From Vibrio echinoideorum (GTDB lineage Bacteria; Pseudomonadota; Gammaproteobacteria; Enterobacterales; Vibrionaceae): DNA of 64,000 nt. Location: positions 930,001 through 994,000 of the forward strand of contig NZ_AP025484.1 of NCBI RefSeq assembly GCF_024347455.1, read 5' to 3'. Below, in pieces: positions 9,650 through 18,721 of the stretch; position 1 is the stretch's first letter, and each line of letters starts with the position of its first letter. Both the position numbers and the translations under genes were made by a program. The notes below the pieces were generated by a model that saw nothing but the letters and a program-made list of their open reading frames with translations, did no database searches and was not told the DNA's origin.

Positions 9650-10087
9650 ATGTCAGACGCTACAAACAACGAAGTACAAGAAATCGATTTAACCACTATC
9701 TCACCAGAGCTTCGCCAAGTTATCGAATTTGATGAAGTGCCTAAAGAGATGCACAACATGGTTACTTCTATTCATGAGGTGTCTGAAGAAGCAGTGCGTG
9801 AAACTTGGAGCAGCCTTCCAGCAAGCGCACAAAATGTTTTAGACAACTTTGAGCAATTCCACGCTCTAATCTCTGTTAGCCAAGCTTTCGCTGGCGTAAA
9901 CATGATGGAGGAGTTCCCTACTCTTAAACTTCCAGAAGGCATGTCTGATGAAGAAAAAGAAGAGTACCGAGCTCAACTGCTTGACCAAATTTTACATAAC
10001 TGTGTAAAAGACATGGCTAAGCAAATCAAGAAAGCGCGCCGTGATGCTATCTTGAAGCGTGATTTCAAAGAAGTTTTCATCCGCTAA
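9650..10087 (+). CDS. DUF3069-like conserved Vibrio protein
   Basis: A 145-residue acidic soluble protein with no signal peptide or membrane segment. It is largely helical, with MSDEEKEEYRAQLL and a basic C-terminal helix KQIKKARRDAILKRDFKEVF. I believe it belongs to DUF3069, a family largely confined to gamma-proteobacteria such as Vibrio; this is from memory. Function is unknown. It stands alone, divergent from the GGDEF response regulator, with an SD-like AAAGAGAAA before the ATG and its own terminator. Confidence 0.65.
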   Translation: MSDATNNEVQEIDLTTISPELRQVIEFDEVPKEMHNMVTSIHEVSEEAVRETWSSLPASAQNVLDNFEQFHALISVSQAFAGVNMMEEFPTLKLPEGMSDEEKEEYRAQLLDQILHNCVKDMAKQIKKARRDAILKRDFKEVFIR

Positions 10088-10140
10088 GCTATTCATCGCA
10101 CCTAAATTTAGGTTGAATGCTTAACGAAAACTTAATGATT

Positions 10141-10174
10141 AAGCCGCATGTTACTTCAAACACGCGGCTTTTTT
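10141..10174 (+). terminator. Terminator after the DUF3069-like gene
   Basis: AAGCCGC (10141-10147) pairs with GCGGCTT (10164-10170), followed by T residues; 53 bp past the stop. The rest of the 344-bp gap (10175-10431) holds no gene. A weak hairpin AAACCC/GGGTTT at 10400-10416 lies just beyond modC but lacks a T tract. Confidence 0.7.
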
Positions 10175-10431
10175 ATGTCCGCCGCTTTTTCCTGTCGTTG
10201 TTCTTATCGTCTGCTACCGCTCTTGCTGTTGTACAGCATTATGCTTGTGCACTCATACAGTGTGGCGCATAACTGACACTTATACCGTATAAAGATGACG
10301 CATGTACCCATTCATGGAATCAAGATCGAATTTTGAGATTCCCTTAATCCAAAATACCAAGAGCGACACTAAGACTTTCTATAATGCAGAGAAACGTTGA
10401 AACCCTCAGAGGGTTTAAGCACCGCAACACT

Positions 10432-11538
10432 TTAATGTGTAACCGCAATATCTCTTTGAGCGACACTCACGCCCTTAATTTGCGCGTAAACTCGTTGACC
10501 AATTTCTAGGTTTAATTCATCTAGCGCCCACAATGTGATGGTGGCCCAAAGATAACATCCAGGTTCTAACTCCAGCTCAACAGCCACACTCTGTTTGTTA
10601 GAGCCCTGCTGATGCGTCTCTACGCTTCGAATGGTTACAGGCAGAATATTACGTATCGAAGTCCTTTGCGGCTGTTCTAGCGCAATAGAGACGTCATTTG
10701 CCCTAACTTGCAGCCTTACCGCCGCCCCAATTTCACTCGATACCTTCTGAACCCATAAAGACGTCGATTTTCCTAGCATTAACCGAGACAACGCATAATC
10801 ATCATTGTGCTCTGCAAGCGTTGCTTCAAATAACGAGCTTTGCTCTGAGAAAGATTGCCATGGCTGCATGGCTCTTGAGGCCCATACATCTTCGGTTACT
10901 CCTGATGAAATAACTTTACCTTGATCAATAATCACTAGGTGATTCGCCAAGCGTAAGATCTCATTAAGACTATGGGTGACATAAATGATCGGAATTTGAA
11001 CGGTTTCGGATAAGTTTTCTAGAAACGGCATCACTTCACGCTTTCGCGGCAAATCGAGAGACGCCAACGGTTCATCCATCAATAAAATACTTGGCTTAGA
11101 TAACAATGCTCGGCCAATCGCCACACGTTGCTTTTCACCACCAGACAAACGCGCTGGATAACGATCGAGCAATGAACTCAAAGATAGCAACGAAACGATT
11201 TGATCGTAGTGCGTGTTATCAATGCCTTTCATGCCATATTTAAGATTAGACGACACCTTCATATGCGGGAATAAACGTGATTCTTGAAACACATAACCGA
11301 CATTGCGTCTGTGAGTTGGCAAATTAATGCCGTTAGCGCTATCAAACAAAGTCGTACCAGACACACTGATCATGCCTTTATCTGGTTGTTTAAGACCACT
11401 AATCGCGTTAATGAGTGAGGTTTTCCCCGCACCGGAACGCCCAAAAATCGCAGTGATACCATGACTAGGTAACGTTAAATCGATATCAAAAAAAGTGTCA
11501 CCAAGCTGTTGTTGATATTGAAGGATCAGAGCGCTCAT
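10432..11538 (-). CDS. modC: Molybdate ABC transporter ATP-binding protein
   Basis: A 368-residue cytoplasmic ATPase of the molybdate importer. Walker A is GRSGAGKTS near 34-42, the signature is LSGGEKQR near 131, Walker B is ILLMDEP, and the switch His is in YVTHS. The C-terminal ~100 residues form the MOP/TOBE oxyanion-binding region typical of ModC ([12 protein letters not shown], then a second half ending [13 protein letters not shown]). It overlaps modB by 4 bp (ATGA), so the two are translationally coupled. Last gene of modABC. Molybdate is needed for molybdopterin enzymes such as periplasmic nitrate reductase. Confidence 0.94.
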   Translation of the reverse strand: MSALILQYQQQLGDTFFDIDLTLPSHGITAIFGRSGAGKTSLINAISGLKQPDKGMISVSGTTLFDSANGINLPTHRRNVGYVFQESRLFPHMKVSSNLKYGMKGIDNTHYDQIVSLLSLSSLLDRYPARLSGGEKQRVAIGRALLSKPSILLMDEPLASLDLPRKREVMPFLENLSETVQIPIIYVTHSLNEILRLANHLVIIDQGKVISSGVTEDVWASRAMQPWQSFSEQSSLFEATLAEHNDDYALSRLMLGKSTSLWVQKVSSEIGAAVRLQVRANDVSIALEQPQRTSIRNILPVTIRSVETHQQGSNKQSVAVELELEPGCYLWATITLWALDELNLEIGQRVYAQIKGVSVAQRDIAVTH

Positions 11539-12233
11539 GCGTTTCCTCCCAGTCGCTGTGATGATTTTCTATTTAACCACTCAGATAACATCAGCGAGCT
11601 AAGCGCAATCACAATAGAAATGACGCACAAACGCGCCGCTTCCATTTCAGCGCCGGGGGTTTCGATAAACGTGTACATGGCCAATGGAATGGTTTGAGTT
11701 TCACCGGGGATATTGGAAACGAAGCTTATCGTAGCGCCAAATTCACCCAGGCTTCTCGCAAAAGAAAGCATGGTGCCAGTGATGATCCCAGGGATCATCA
11801 AAGGTAATGTGATAGTGAAGAATACTCGAATCGGTGAAGCGCCCAATGTGGCTGCGGCCTCTTCGAGTTTACTGTCTACAGTTTCTAAGCTCAGTCTGAT
11901 AGAACGGACCATTAACGGCAACGCCACGACTACACAAGCAAGTGATGCGCCCTTCCAGCTAAAGCTAAATACAATACCGAATACGTCATTGAGCCAAGCT
12001 CCTATAATGCCTTGCCTACCCATCATCACCAGCAACAAATAACCGATGACCACAGGTGGAAGCACCAAAGGCAGATGGACAACACTTTCTACAATGCTTT
12101 TGCCCACAAATTGTTTTTTAGCAAGCAACCATGCTAAACCGATGCCGATAGGAATAAGCCACAAGATGGCAAAACCAGCGACTTTCAAGCTCAGCATTAA
12201 GGCTTGGTATTCGTATTCCGATAAATACATCAT
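11535..12233 (-). CDS. modB: Molybdate ABC transporter permease
   Basis: A 232-residue inner-membrane permease with five to six hydrophobic helices and the ABC permease EAA loop [16 protein letters not shown], which docks on ModC. It starts directly after the modA stop (TAA followed by ATG ATG) and overlaps modC by 4 bp. Either of two adjacent ATGs could be used. Confidence 0.93.
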   Translation of the reverse strand: MMYLSEYEYQALMLSLKVAGFAILWLIPIGIGLAWLLAKKQFVGKSIVESVVHLPLVLPPVVIGYLLLVMMGRQGIIGAWLNDVFGIVFSFSWKGASLACVVVALPLMVRSIRLSLETVDSKLEEAAATLGASPIRVFFTITLPLMIPGIITGTMLSFARSLGEFGATISFVSNIPGETQTIPLAMYTFIETPGAEMEAARLCVISIVIALSSLMLSEWLNRKSSQRLGGNA

Positions 12234-12992
12234 TTAACGCACTTCAAATCCAAAACTGTTCAAGGTGTCCTTCGCTTTTTCGCTGTTTAGGAAAGTATAA
12301 AACTCTTCTGCGACGACTTTATCGCTTAACTTCGCTACAGGGTAACGTATCGGCGTATGTAAATTTGATGGAAATGTCGACACGAGGTTCACTTCTTTAG
12401 AAAGCAACGCATCGGTTTTGTAAACAATGCCAAGCTTAGCTTCACTACGCTCTACCAAGGCCAATGCCATACGAACATTGTTACTTGGTGCCAATCGAGT
12501 CTTCACATCATCCCATACACCTAACGTTTCTAGCGCTTCTTTCGCATAGATACCCGCAGGAACCGACATAGTGTTGCCAACCGCAAGTCTTTCATTCGTG
12601 AGTAGTTTAGCCCATTGCTCACCGTTTGAGAGATCCAAAGATATTGGCGTCTCTTTAGGGGAAATCAGTACAAGCTCGTTTTCACACAAATTTGTGACAT
12701 TGTCACTAGAAACCAATTGACGGTCGACTAAATGCTGCATCCATTTTTCATTAGCCGAGATAAAAATGTCTGCTGGCGCCCCCCGTTCAATCTGTCGCAC
12801 TAATGAAGACGTGCTCGCATAGACTGGAATAACATCGACAGAATGGTCTTTCTCAAACTCTTCAACCAACAAATTAACCGCATTCGTCATAGATGATGCG
12901 GCATAAACTCGTAGCTTTTCCGCAGCCAAAAGATGACTAGAACTCAAGGCCGAAGTTAAGGCGATGGTTAAAAGGATGACTTGCTTTTTCAT
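12234..12992 (-). CDS. modA: Molybdate-binding periplasmic protein
   Basis: A 252-residue substrate-binding protein. It has a signal peptide MKKQVILLTIALTSALSSSH, with cleavage after LLA. The mature part begins EKLRVYAASSMTNAVN, where AASS(M/L) holds the oxyanion-binding serine. Other family marks are YASTSSLVRQIERGAPADIFISA and the closing loop VKTRLAPSNNVRMALALVERSEAKLGIVYKTDA. A GTG three codons upstream (13001) is open, but the ATG at 12990-12992 begins the signal peptide cleanly. First gene of modABC. I found no ModE-type palindrome upstream. The gap to cobQ contains imperfect repeats of AGGCTAAxGxTTTTA. Confidence 0.93.
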   Translation of the reverse strand: MKKQVILLTIALTSALSSSHLLAAEKLRVYAASSMTNAVNLLVEEFEKDHSVDVIPVYASTSSLVRQIERGAPADIFISANEKWMQHLVDRQLVSSDNVTNLCENELVLISPKETPISLDLSNGEQWAKLLTNERLAVGNTMSVPAGIYAKEALETLGVWDDVKTRLAPSNNVRMALALVERSEAKLGIVYKTDALLSKEVNLVSTFPSNLHTPIRYPVAKLSDKVVAEEFYTFLNSEKAKDTLNSFGFEVR

Positions 12993-13143
12993 TGTGATCA
13001 CTTATCTATTGTTCGTTTCAGTTCTTGAGCTCGCTTTCAAGTTCAGACTTAACTGTTTAACGCAGGCTAAGGCTTTTAGCTCTGAGTGAAGCTATTAAGT
13101 CAGACATAAGCTTTTGAATTCAGGCTAAAGTTTTACATTCGAC

Positions 13144-14610
13144 CTAAATTGTTAATTCCGGCCAAAGCAAGTCAAGATTTAAATGCTCTTCTATGGCATC
13201 AGCGATTCGATTAATACCCAGTTCTTTAAGCTGTTCGTGGTCAATCGCTGTCACATCATTGGCTCCTGCCCATTCGCAAATAAGCAACAACGCATCACTG
13301 TTATCGAATACGCCATGCAGGTAAGTACCAAAAATTGAGTTATCTTGATTCACAGCGCCATCAAGGCTGCCCGATTCTAACTGAACTGGTAATACTGTTT
13401 CTTTGACATCAGTCCTGCCTACGTGGATTTCATACCCTTTTACTTGTGCTGTTTTGCCATCCAGCGTCATAGTAGCGCGAACGTTTGTTAAGGTTTTCTG
13501 CTGTGTAAGTGTCGTTTCAGAATCAAGATACCCTAATCCTTCACTGCTGCCGGGCGTACCTTCAACACCATCAGGATCGTGAATGATCTTTCCTAGCATC
13601 TGGTAACCGCCACAGATACCCATCACTTTGCCGCCCAGGCGCAGATGACGTTGAATGTCTTTGTCCCAACCTTGCTCTTTTAGGTAATCCAAATCTGCTC
13701 TTACTGATTTTGTACCCGGCAAGATAATCAAATCAGCGTTGTTTACACGCTCGCCTTTGCCTACGTAGCGTAGATCAATGGAAGGATTGAGTCTTAGTGC
13801 ATCAAAGTCTGTGTGGTTACTGATTCGAGTTAGAACAGGCACCACGACTTTAAGTTTAGCTTCTCCTTCAGACTCTTGAGCTGAAGTGATGGCATCTTCC
13901 GCTTCTAGGTTAAAACCATGAAGATATGGCAATACACCTATCACTGGCTTGCCGGTTTTCTCTTCTAGCCAATCAAGTCCAGATTGAAGTAGCGCGATAT
14001 CGCCTCTAAAGCGGTTTATCACAAAGCCTTTTACGCGAGCTTGTTCAGACTCAGATAACAACTCTAATGTGCCGTAGAGGTGCGCAAAAACGCCACCACG
14101 ATCAATATCGGCAACAATGATCACCGGGATATCCGCCTTTTCAGCAAATCCCATGTTCGCAATATCATTTTCGCGAAGGTTAATTTCAGCTGGGCTGCCC
14201 GCACCTTCAATCATCACGCTTTCGTATTCTTCAGAAAGTCGGTCAAACGAGTCAATAACCGTATTCATCGCGATTTTCTTATAATCATGATAACCCGTCG
14301 CTTCCATGTTACTGATCGCGCGGCCTTGAAGAATAACTTGTGCACCCGTATCTGAATTCGGTTTTAACAATACAGGGTTCATGTGAACGGTAGGTTCAAT
14401 ATTACAAGCTTGCGCCTGAACCGCTTGAGCACGGCCAATTTCGCCACCATCTTTCGTCACAGCACTGTTTAAAGCCATGTTCTGTGGCTTGAAGGGTGCC
14501 ACTTTGATTCCTTTTCTTGCCAATACACGGCATAAACCTGCCACCAAAACACTTTTCCCGGCATCTGACGTTGTCCCTTGAACCATAAGGGCGCTTAATG
14601 GTGCTCGCAT
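13144..14610 (-). CDS. cobQ: Cobyric acid synthase
   Basis: A 488-residue glutamine-dependent amidotransferase that adds four amide groups to adenosylcobyrinic acid diamide in cobalamin synthesis. The N-terminal dethiobiotin-synthetase-like domain has P-loop [17 protein letters not shown]. The middle carries [17 protein letters not shown] and FVINRFRGD. The C-terminal class-I glutamine amidotransferase-like domain has nucleophile Cys in [12 protein letters not shown] and His in [12 protein letters not shown]. Length is normal (E. coli-type CbiP is about 500). It is alone: no other corrin-ring genes are nearby, as in bacteria that salvage or complete corrinoids. It precedes modA on the same strand by 150 bp; co-transcription is uncertain. 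Confidence 0.93.
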   Translation of the reverse strand: MRAPLSALMVQGTTSDAGKSVLVAGLCRVLARKGIKVAPFKPQNMALNSAVTKDGGEIGRAQAVQAQACNIEPTVHMNPVLLKPNSDTGAQVILQGRAISNMEATGYHDYKKIAMNTVIDSFDRLSEEYESVMIEGAGSPAEINLRENDIANMGFAEKADIPVIIVADIDRGGVFAHLYGTLELLSESEQARVKGFVINRFRGDIALLQSGLDWLEEKTGKPVIGVLPYLHGFNLEAEDAITSAQESEGEAKLKVVVPVLTRISNHTDFDALRLNPSIDLRYVGKGERVNNADLIILPGTKSVRADLDYLKEQGWDKDIQRHLRLGGKVMGICGGYQMLGKIIHDPDGVEGTPGSSEGLGYLDSETTLTQQKTLTNVRATMTLDGKTAQVKGYEIHVGRTDVKETVLPVQLESGSLDGAVNQDNSIFGTYLHGVFDNSDALLLICEWAGANDVTAIDHEQLKELGINRIADAIEEHLNLDLLWPELTI

Positions 14611-14623
14611 TCGTACTTAAATC

Positions 14624-14655
14624 CTTAATTTCTTAATTTCTTAATTTCTTAATTT
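14624..14655. repeat. Octanucleotide tandem repeat (CTTAATTT)4
   Basis: Four exact copies of CTTAATTT begin 14 bp upstream of the cobQ start codon, on the 5' side of cobQ. Copy-number change here would alter the leader or promoter spacing of cobQ. Confidence 0.95.
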
Positions 14656-14868
14656 GCAATTTATAGCTGTGGGCAATATTTCTATTACTCCATCTTAACG
14701 CCATTGCCGAGTAGATGCTCAATAAAATGAATGGAAAATGAATGTGTTACTCACTCTGGATTCAACCCAAGTGTTGTTTAATAGCTCCATCGAAACGGAA
14801 CGTCTCCGCAAAAAATTCTTTAACTTAAGAAAACGTTTCAACTAAAAAACAACACTTAAGGATTCATC

Positions 14869-15249
14869 ATGAAAACAACTGTATTAGCTATCGCAACCAC
14901 TATTATTCTTGCTCCTACTTTCGCAATGGCTGGTGACCACCACAGCAATAGCAAGCACGAGAGCGCTATTGCCTACACTGGACCAATCGAGACGGTTTCT
15001 GTTGCTTCTCTACTTGAAAACACAAGCATGTTTTCAGAACAAGACACCGTTGTTGATGGAAAAATTGTTCGCCAACTAAAAAGCGATACGTTTATCTTCT
15101 CTGATGGACAAAGCGAAATTCAAATCGAACTGGATGATGACATTCGCCTAGCTGCGCCACTGACTGCTGATACAAAAATTCGTATCTTTGGTGAGTATGA
15201 AGGTGGTAAAACACCTGAAATCGAAGTTGATCACATCCAAGTGTTATAA
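14869..15249 (+). CDS. YgiW/YdeI-family stress-tolerance OB-fold protein
   Basis: A 126-residue periplasmic protein with signal peptide MKTTVLAIATTIILAPTFAMA. The mature part has the bacterial OB-fold (BOF) pattern: YTGPIETVSVASLLENT, DTVVDGKIVRQLKSDTFIFSDG, IQIELDDD and IRIFGEYEGGKTPEIEVDHIQV. In enterics YgiW/YdeI contribute to resistance to peroxide, metals or antimicrobial peptides; the role here is inferred from family only. The His-rich stretch GDHHSNSKHES after cleavage could bind metal. SD (AAGGA) lies 9 bp before the ATG; its own terminator follows. Confidence 0.88.
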   Translation: MKTTVLAIATTIILAPTFAMAGDHHSNSKHESAIAYTGPIETVSVASLLENTSMFSEQDTVVDGKIVRQLKSDTFIFSDGQSEIQIELDDDIRLAAPLTADTKIRIFGEYEGGKTPEIEVDHIQVL

Positions 15250-15297
15250 GCAGAAAGCTTAAATAACTTGCTGTAAATAATAAGCTTCAATAAATTG

Positions 15298-15320
15298 GCC
15301 TGCATATTGCAGGCTTTTTT
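15298..15320 (+). terminator. Terminator after the YgiW-like gene
   Basis: GCCTGCA/TGCAGGC with a TAT loop (15298-15314), then six T. Confidence 0.9.
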
Positions 15321-15358
15321 GTATATACTGCCGAAAATACAATTTATATGGAGTCACC

Positions 15359-15883
15359 ATGCTAGGTCGCACAAACAAGACTGTCCTTTTAGGACTAGCT
15401 GCACTGTGTTCATTCTCTGCGTCTGCAAACAACTTTAACTACAACACATTCGAGCTGCGCATGGGGACGAGCCCTAGTACGTTTGGTGGTGAAGTCACAA
15501 CCATGTTTACCCAAAACTCTCATTTTGTTGCTCGTATCGATTCAGAATTTGAAAGTGATTGGGACGCAGCGGTAGGTATGGGATTCCACGGCCCAATTAG
15601 TCAATTTGCTGACGTTACTGGTCAAATGTTACTGCATAACATCGAACGTAATGACGACAACCACATCAAAACTGAAGTAAACATCGGTTTGAGAGCATGG
15701 ATTTTGGCGAATGTTGAACTCAATGCACGCCTTGGTCAGTTGATCGATAACGATGACACACGTTCGATTGTTGGTGTAGGCGCACGTTTTCACTCAACAG
15801 ACCAACTTTCTGTAGGTCTAGATATGCGTAATAACGGTACTTACGGACACCAAATCTTGATGTCAGCTCGATTCGGCTTCTAA
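15359..15883 (+). CDS. Small outer-membrane beta-barrel-like protein
   Basis: A 174-residue exported protein. The signal peptide reads VLLGLAALCSFSASA, with the mature start near NNFNYNTFELRMG. The rest alternates polar and hydrophobic residues in about eight strands (FELRMGTSP, HFVARIDSEFES, AAVGMGFHGP, TGQMLLHNIER, TEVNIGLRAWIL, NARLGQLI, LSVGLDMRN) and ends in SARFGF, a terminal Phe signal for outer-membrane insertion. I recognise no named family; an 8-stranded barrel is an inference. SD GGAG lies 6 bp before the ATG. Followed by a strong bidirectional terminator. Confidence 0.7.
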   Translation: MLGRTNKTVLLGLAALCSFSASANNFNYNTFELRMGTSPSTFGGEVTTMFTQNSHFVARIDSEFESDWDAAVGMGFHGPISQFADVTGQMLLHNIERNDDNHIKTEVNIGLRAWILANVELNARLGQLIDNDDTRSIVGVGARFHSTDQLSVGLDMRNNGTYGHQILMSARFGF

Positions 15884-16030
15884 GCTGACTTTGATTTCAA
15901 TACTGGATTCGCTTTCTTAGCTAGGTTCGGTTTCTTAAATTAAATCTACACCTAAGCTAGAGTTACTTCTAAGTTATAGCTACTTCTAAGTTAGGTGTCG
16001 TTCATAAGCAATGATACAACGACATGAATT

Positions 16031-16068
16031 AAAAAAGCCCCGAGCATAATCATGCTCGGGGCTTTTTA
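16031..16068. terminator. Bidirectional terminator between barrel gene and ybiT
   Basis: A 12-bp perfect stem AGCCCCGAGCAT/ATGCTCGGGGCT (16036-16047 and 16052-16063) with an AATC loop, flanked by A and T runs, serves both convergent genes. The 15884-16020 gap before it carries diverged repeats of TACTTCTAAGTTA. Confidence 0.92.
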
Positions 16069-16125
16069 TTGTTCGCAGTTATCGCTCGCTTTTAGCTGTG
16101 TTAACACTTAGCGAGCAATTTACTT

Positions 16126-17733
16126 CTACAGAGCAACCATCAGCATCTTTTTCTGATGATCTAAGTACTCTTCGTAAGTACCTTGGAAGCTTACCAACTG
16201 TTGGTCTTTCACATCAATAATGTGTGTCGCTAATGACGAAACAAACTCGCGGTCATGGCTGACAAAAATAAGCGTGCCAGTGTAAACCTTCAGTGCATCA
16301 TTAAGCGCTTGGATTGCTTCCATATCCATGTGGTTAGTTGGTTCGTCCATAACAAGCACGTTGATGTCTTGCATCATTAACTTGCCAAATAATAGACGGT
16401 TCTTCTCACCACCTGAACAGTTGCGAGCTTGTTTGTTCGCATCATCAGCAGTAAACAATAGACGACCAAGAATGCCACGTACCATTAGATCATCGTGCTT
16501 CACTGTACGCCATTGTGAGATCCAATCAAAGATGCTCAGATCGTTATCAAAGTCAGTTGTGCTATCTTGCGGGCAGTAACCTACAGAAGCATTTTCAGAC
16601 CACTTAACGATACCTTCATTTTGCTCCAGTTCTTGAACTAGGCATTTTAACAGGGTGGTTTTACCTACACCGTTCTCACCGATAACCGCAAGACGTGTCC
16701 CTGCTTCGAGTAACAGATTACCATCAGAGAACAGAGTCTCTCCATCAAAACCATGGCCAAGCTCTTTAAGCTCTAGTGCTTGGCGGTGCAGTTTCTTACC
16801 TTCACCAAAATCAATTGATGGGCTCATACGGCTCGATGACTTCACTTCATCAAGCGTGATTTTATCCATCTTCTTCGCACGAGAGCTCGCTTGTTTTGCT
16901 TTAGATGCGTTTGCACCAAAGCGGTTTACGAAGTCTTGAAGTTCACTGATCTCAGCCGCTTTCTTAGCATTGTTCGCTAAAAGTTGGTCACGAATCAAGC
17001 CAGACGCTTCTAGGAAGTACTCGTAGTTACCTGGGTAAACACGCAGCTCGCCGTAGTCAATATCCGCCATATGCGTACATACCGAGTTCAGGAAGTGTCT
17101 ATCGTGCGAAATGATGATCATTGTACATTTACGCTGGTTTAACTCTTCAGCAAGCCAGTTAATCGTGTGAATGTCCAAGTTGTTGGTTGGTTCATCAAGA
17201 AGCAGGATATCTGGGTTCGCGAACAATGCTTGCGCCAATAGCACACGCAGTTTCCAACCTGGAGCAACTTGCTGCATCAAGCCGAAGTGAAACTCTTCTT
17301 CGATACCCGCTTGAATTAGGATGTCACCGGCACGGCTTTCTGCTGTGTAGCCATCCATTTCCGCAAATTCGCTTTCAAGTTCCGCGACTTTCATGCCATC
17401 GTCTTCGCTCATTTCTGGCAAAGAGTAAATGCGGTCACGTTCTTGTTTTACTTCCCACAGTTTTCTATCACCCATGATCACAACGTCGATAACGCTGTAT
17501 TGTTCAAAAGCGAACTGATCTTGGCTTAGGACACCCAGTTTTTCTCCTGGAGTAATAGAAACGTTGCCCGAACTTGGCGCTAATGCCCCACTTAGGATTT
17601 TCATGAACGTTGATTTTCCGCAACCATTGGCGCCGATCAAACCATAGCGGTTGCCGTTACCAAATTTAGCAGAGATGTTTTCAAACAGCGGCTCTGCGCC
17701 AAATTGCATTGTGATGTTCGCGGTAGATATCAA
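16126..17733 (-). CDS. ybiT: ABC-F family ATPase (YbiT type)
   Basis: A 535-residue soluble protein with two ABC domains and no membrane part. First Walker A is GANGCGKST near 34-42; the second is GENGVGKTT near 352. The signature of the second domain is [15 protein letters not shown]. The opening [35 protein letters not shown] and length match YbiT rather than Uup, EttA or YheS. ABC-F proteins act on the ribosome; YbiT's exact role is not settled, though it binds the E-site region. Monocistronic. Confidence 0.9.
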   Translation of the reverse strand: MISTANITMQFGAEPLFENISAKFGNGNRYGLIGANGCGKSTFMKILSGALAPSSGNVSITPGEKLGVLSQDQFAFEQYSVIDVVIMGDRKLWEVKQERDRIYSLPEMSEDDGMKVAELESEFAEMDGYTAESRAGDILIQAGIEEEFHFGLMQQVAPGWKLRVLLAQALFANPDILLLDEPTNNLDIHTINWLAEELNQRKCTMIIISHDRHFLNSVCTHMADIDYGELRVYPGNYEYFLEASGLIRDQLLANNAKKAAEISELQDFVNRFGANASKAKQASSRAKKMDKITLDEVKSSSRMSPSIDFGEGKKLHRQALELKELGHGFDGETLFSDGNLLLEAGTRLAVIGENGVGKTTLLKCLVQELEQNEGIVKWSENASVGYCPQDSTTDFDNDLSIFDWISQWRTVKHDDLMVRGILGRLLFTADDANKQARNCSGGEKNRLLFGKLMMQDINVLVMDEPTNHMDMEAIQALNDALKVYTGTLIFVSHDREFVSSLATHIIDVKDQQLVSFQGTYEEYLDHQKKMLMVAL

Positions 17734-17935
17734 AGAACTAATTCCTAAGCGTGTACTGACAGATAATTATTAGGCGGATTGACGCGCCTAAATAAGAAAT
17801 ATGAAAATATGGATTAAACATAAAACGAAGCGCGGATTATATAGAGATCAGGATCACATTGTCGAGGTTAAACAGTGAACGGATAGCGAACAATTCACAA
17901 TTAAGTGCATTTAGTCGGTTATTACGCCATAAATA

Positions 17936-17969
17936 GAAAAAATCCCCACCAATTCCATTAGCAGGGATT
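17936..17969 (-). terminator. Probable terminator of the retropepsin-like lipoprotein gene
   Basis: AATCCC (17941-17946) pairs with GGGATT (17964-17969), followed on the minus strand by TTTTTCTATTT. The stem is short (6 bp) and the loop long, so strength is uncertain. Confidence 0.55.
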
Positions 17970-18023
17970 CCATTTATCAAAAATAAAAGTGTCAGATCTC
18001 GTCTGAACTACTACAGCTTCTCG

Positions 18024-18710
18024 CTATTTAGTTATTTTTTTCTGAACATATTTCTGGCCCACATCGACAACCGCAACGTCTCTGAAGAAACTTCTACCCA
18101 ACAGAAGTGGGAAAGAAAGATGCGTTCGGTCTGCTAACGTAAACTCGGTTTTATCTTTTAGATCACCAATTTGAATCGCAGCTACAACCACAGCGCGTCG
18201 TTGTGTACCTTCAGCGCTCGATTGCTTGATCTTAACCCAACGCTCTACAGGTAGGCTGACCTCTTCAGTTGTTATACCGTCATGTTCAATCTTGAACTTA
18301 ACCCAGTCTTTTCCGTCACGTTCAAAATCAACGATATCCACCGCACTGATTGAAGAAGTTGTAGCACCCGTATCAACACGAGCTTTAAATGCTTCTTTAA
18401 GACCAGGGACAAACACCCACTCTTCTTCACCAAGGATCAGTTTACCATCGCTCGTCTTTGTTACTTTTTCTACTGGTTTTTCAACGGGTACAGGTTTTTT
18501 CTCTGGCTCAGTTGGTTTTACTTCGTCTGGCTTCTCTGTAGGTTCTGTTACTTTCTCGCCTTCAGTTACATCACCTTTCGAAGAATCATCAACAACCGGT
18601 TGTTCTACTTGAGGCTTTTGCTCTGGCTCGACAGGAACCTGAGTCGTCGTCGAACAAGCAAAAAGACCGCCACTTAACATTAGAGTTATAATCGCTTTCC
18701 AGTTATACAT
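18024..18710 (-). CDS. Retropepsin-like protease-family lipoprotein (RimB / 'ATP-dependent zinc protease' family)
   Basis: A 228-residue lipoprotein. The signal ends in the lipobox LFAC, with acylated Cys near residue 19. A low-complexity linker rich in Pro, Glu, Lys and Val follows (about 25-88). The C-terminal domain (about 90-228) belongs to PF05618, often labelled ATP-dependent zinc protease although it has a retropepsin fold. Its active-site motif is ARVDTGATTSSISA, and PLLLGRSFFRDVAVVDVG is the conserved hydrophobic-Gly-Arg segment. Cytoplasmic members modify or cleave RimK-type polyglutamate; a lipid-anchored periplasmic version with a long linker must act elsewhere, possibly on the cell wall. 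It follows the aminotransferase by 11 bp, so co-transcription is likely. Confidence 0.8.
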   Translation of the reverse strand: MYNWKAIITLMLSGGLFACSTTTQVPVEPEQKPQVEQPVVDDSSKGDVTEGEKVTEPTEKPDEVKPTEPEKKPVPVEKPVEKVTKTSDGKLILGEEEWVFVPGLKEAFKARVDTGATTSSISAVDIVDFERDGKDWVKFKIEHDGITTEEVSLPVERWVKIKQSSAEGTQRRAVVVAAIQIGDLKDKTEFTLADRTHLSFPLLLGRSFFRDVAVVDVGQKYVQKKITK

Positions 18711-18721
18711 TCAGTCACCTT

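Noticed and set aside
13002..13143. ModE operator or molybdenum-cofactor riboswitch upstream of modA
   Set aside because: No ModE-like palindrome and no conserved riboswitch stems; only diverged AGGCTAA repeats.
14611..14868. Cobalamin riboswitch upstream of cobQ
   Set aside because: I see no B12-box; the region is an octamer repeat and AT-rich DNA.
18226..18612. 128-codon ORF antisense to the retropepsin-like lipoprotein
   Set aside because: Its Ser/Thr-rich sequence is the mirror of the lipoprotein's Pro/Glu/Lys linker; no start signal or family.
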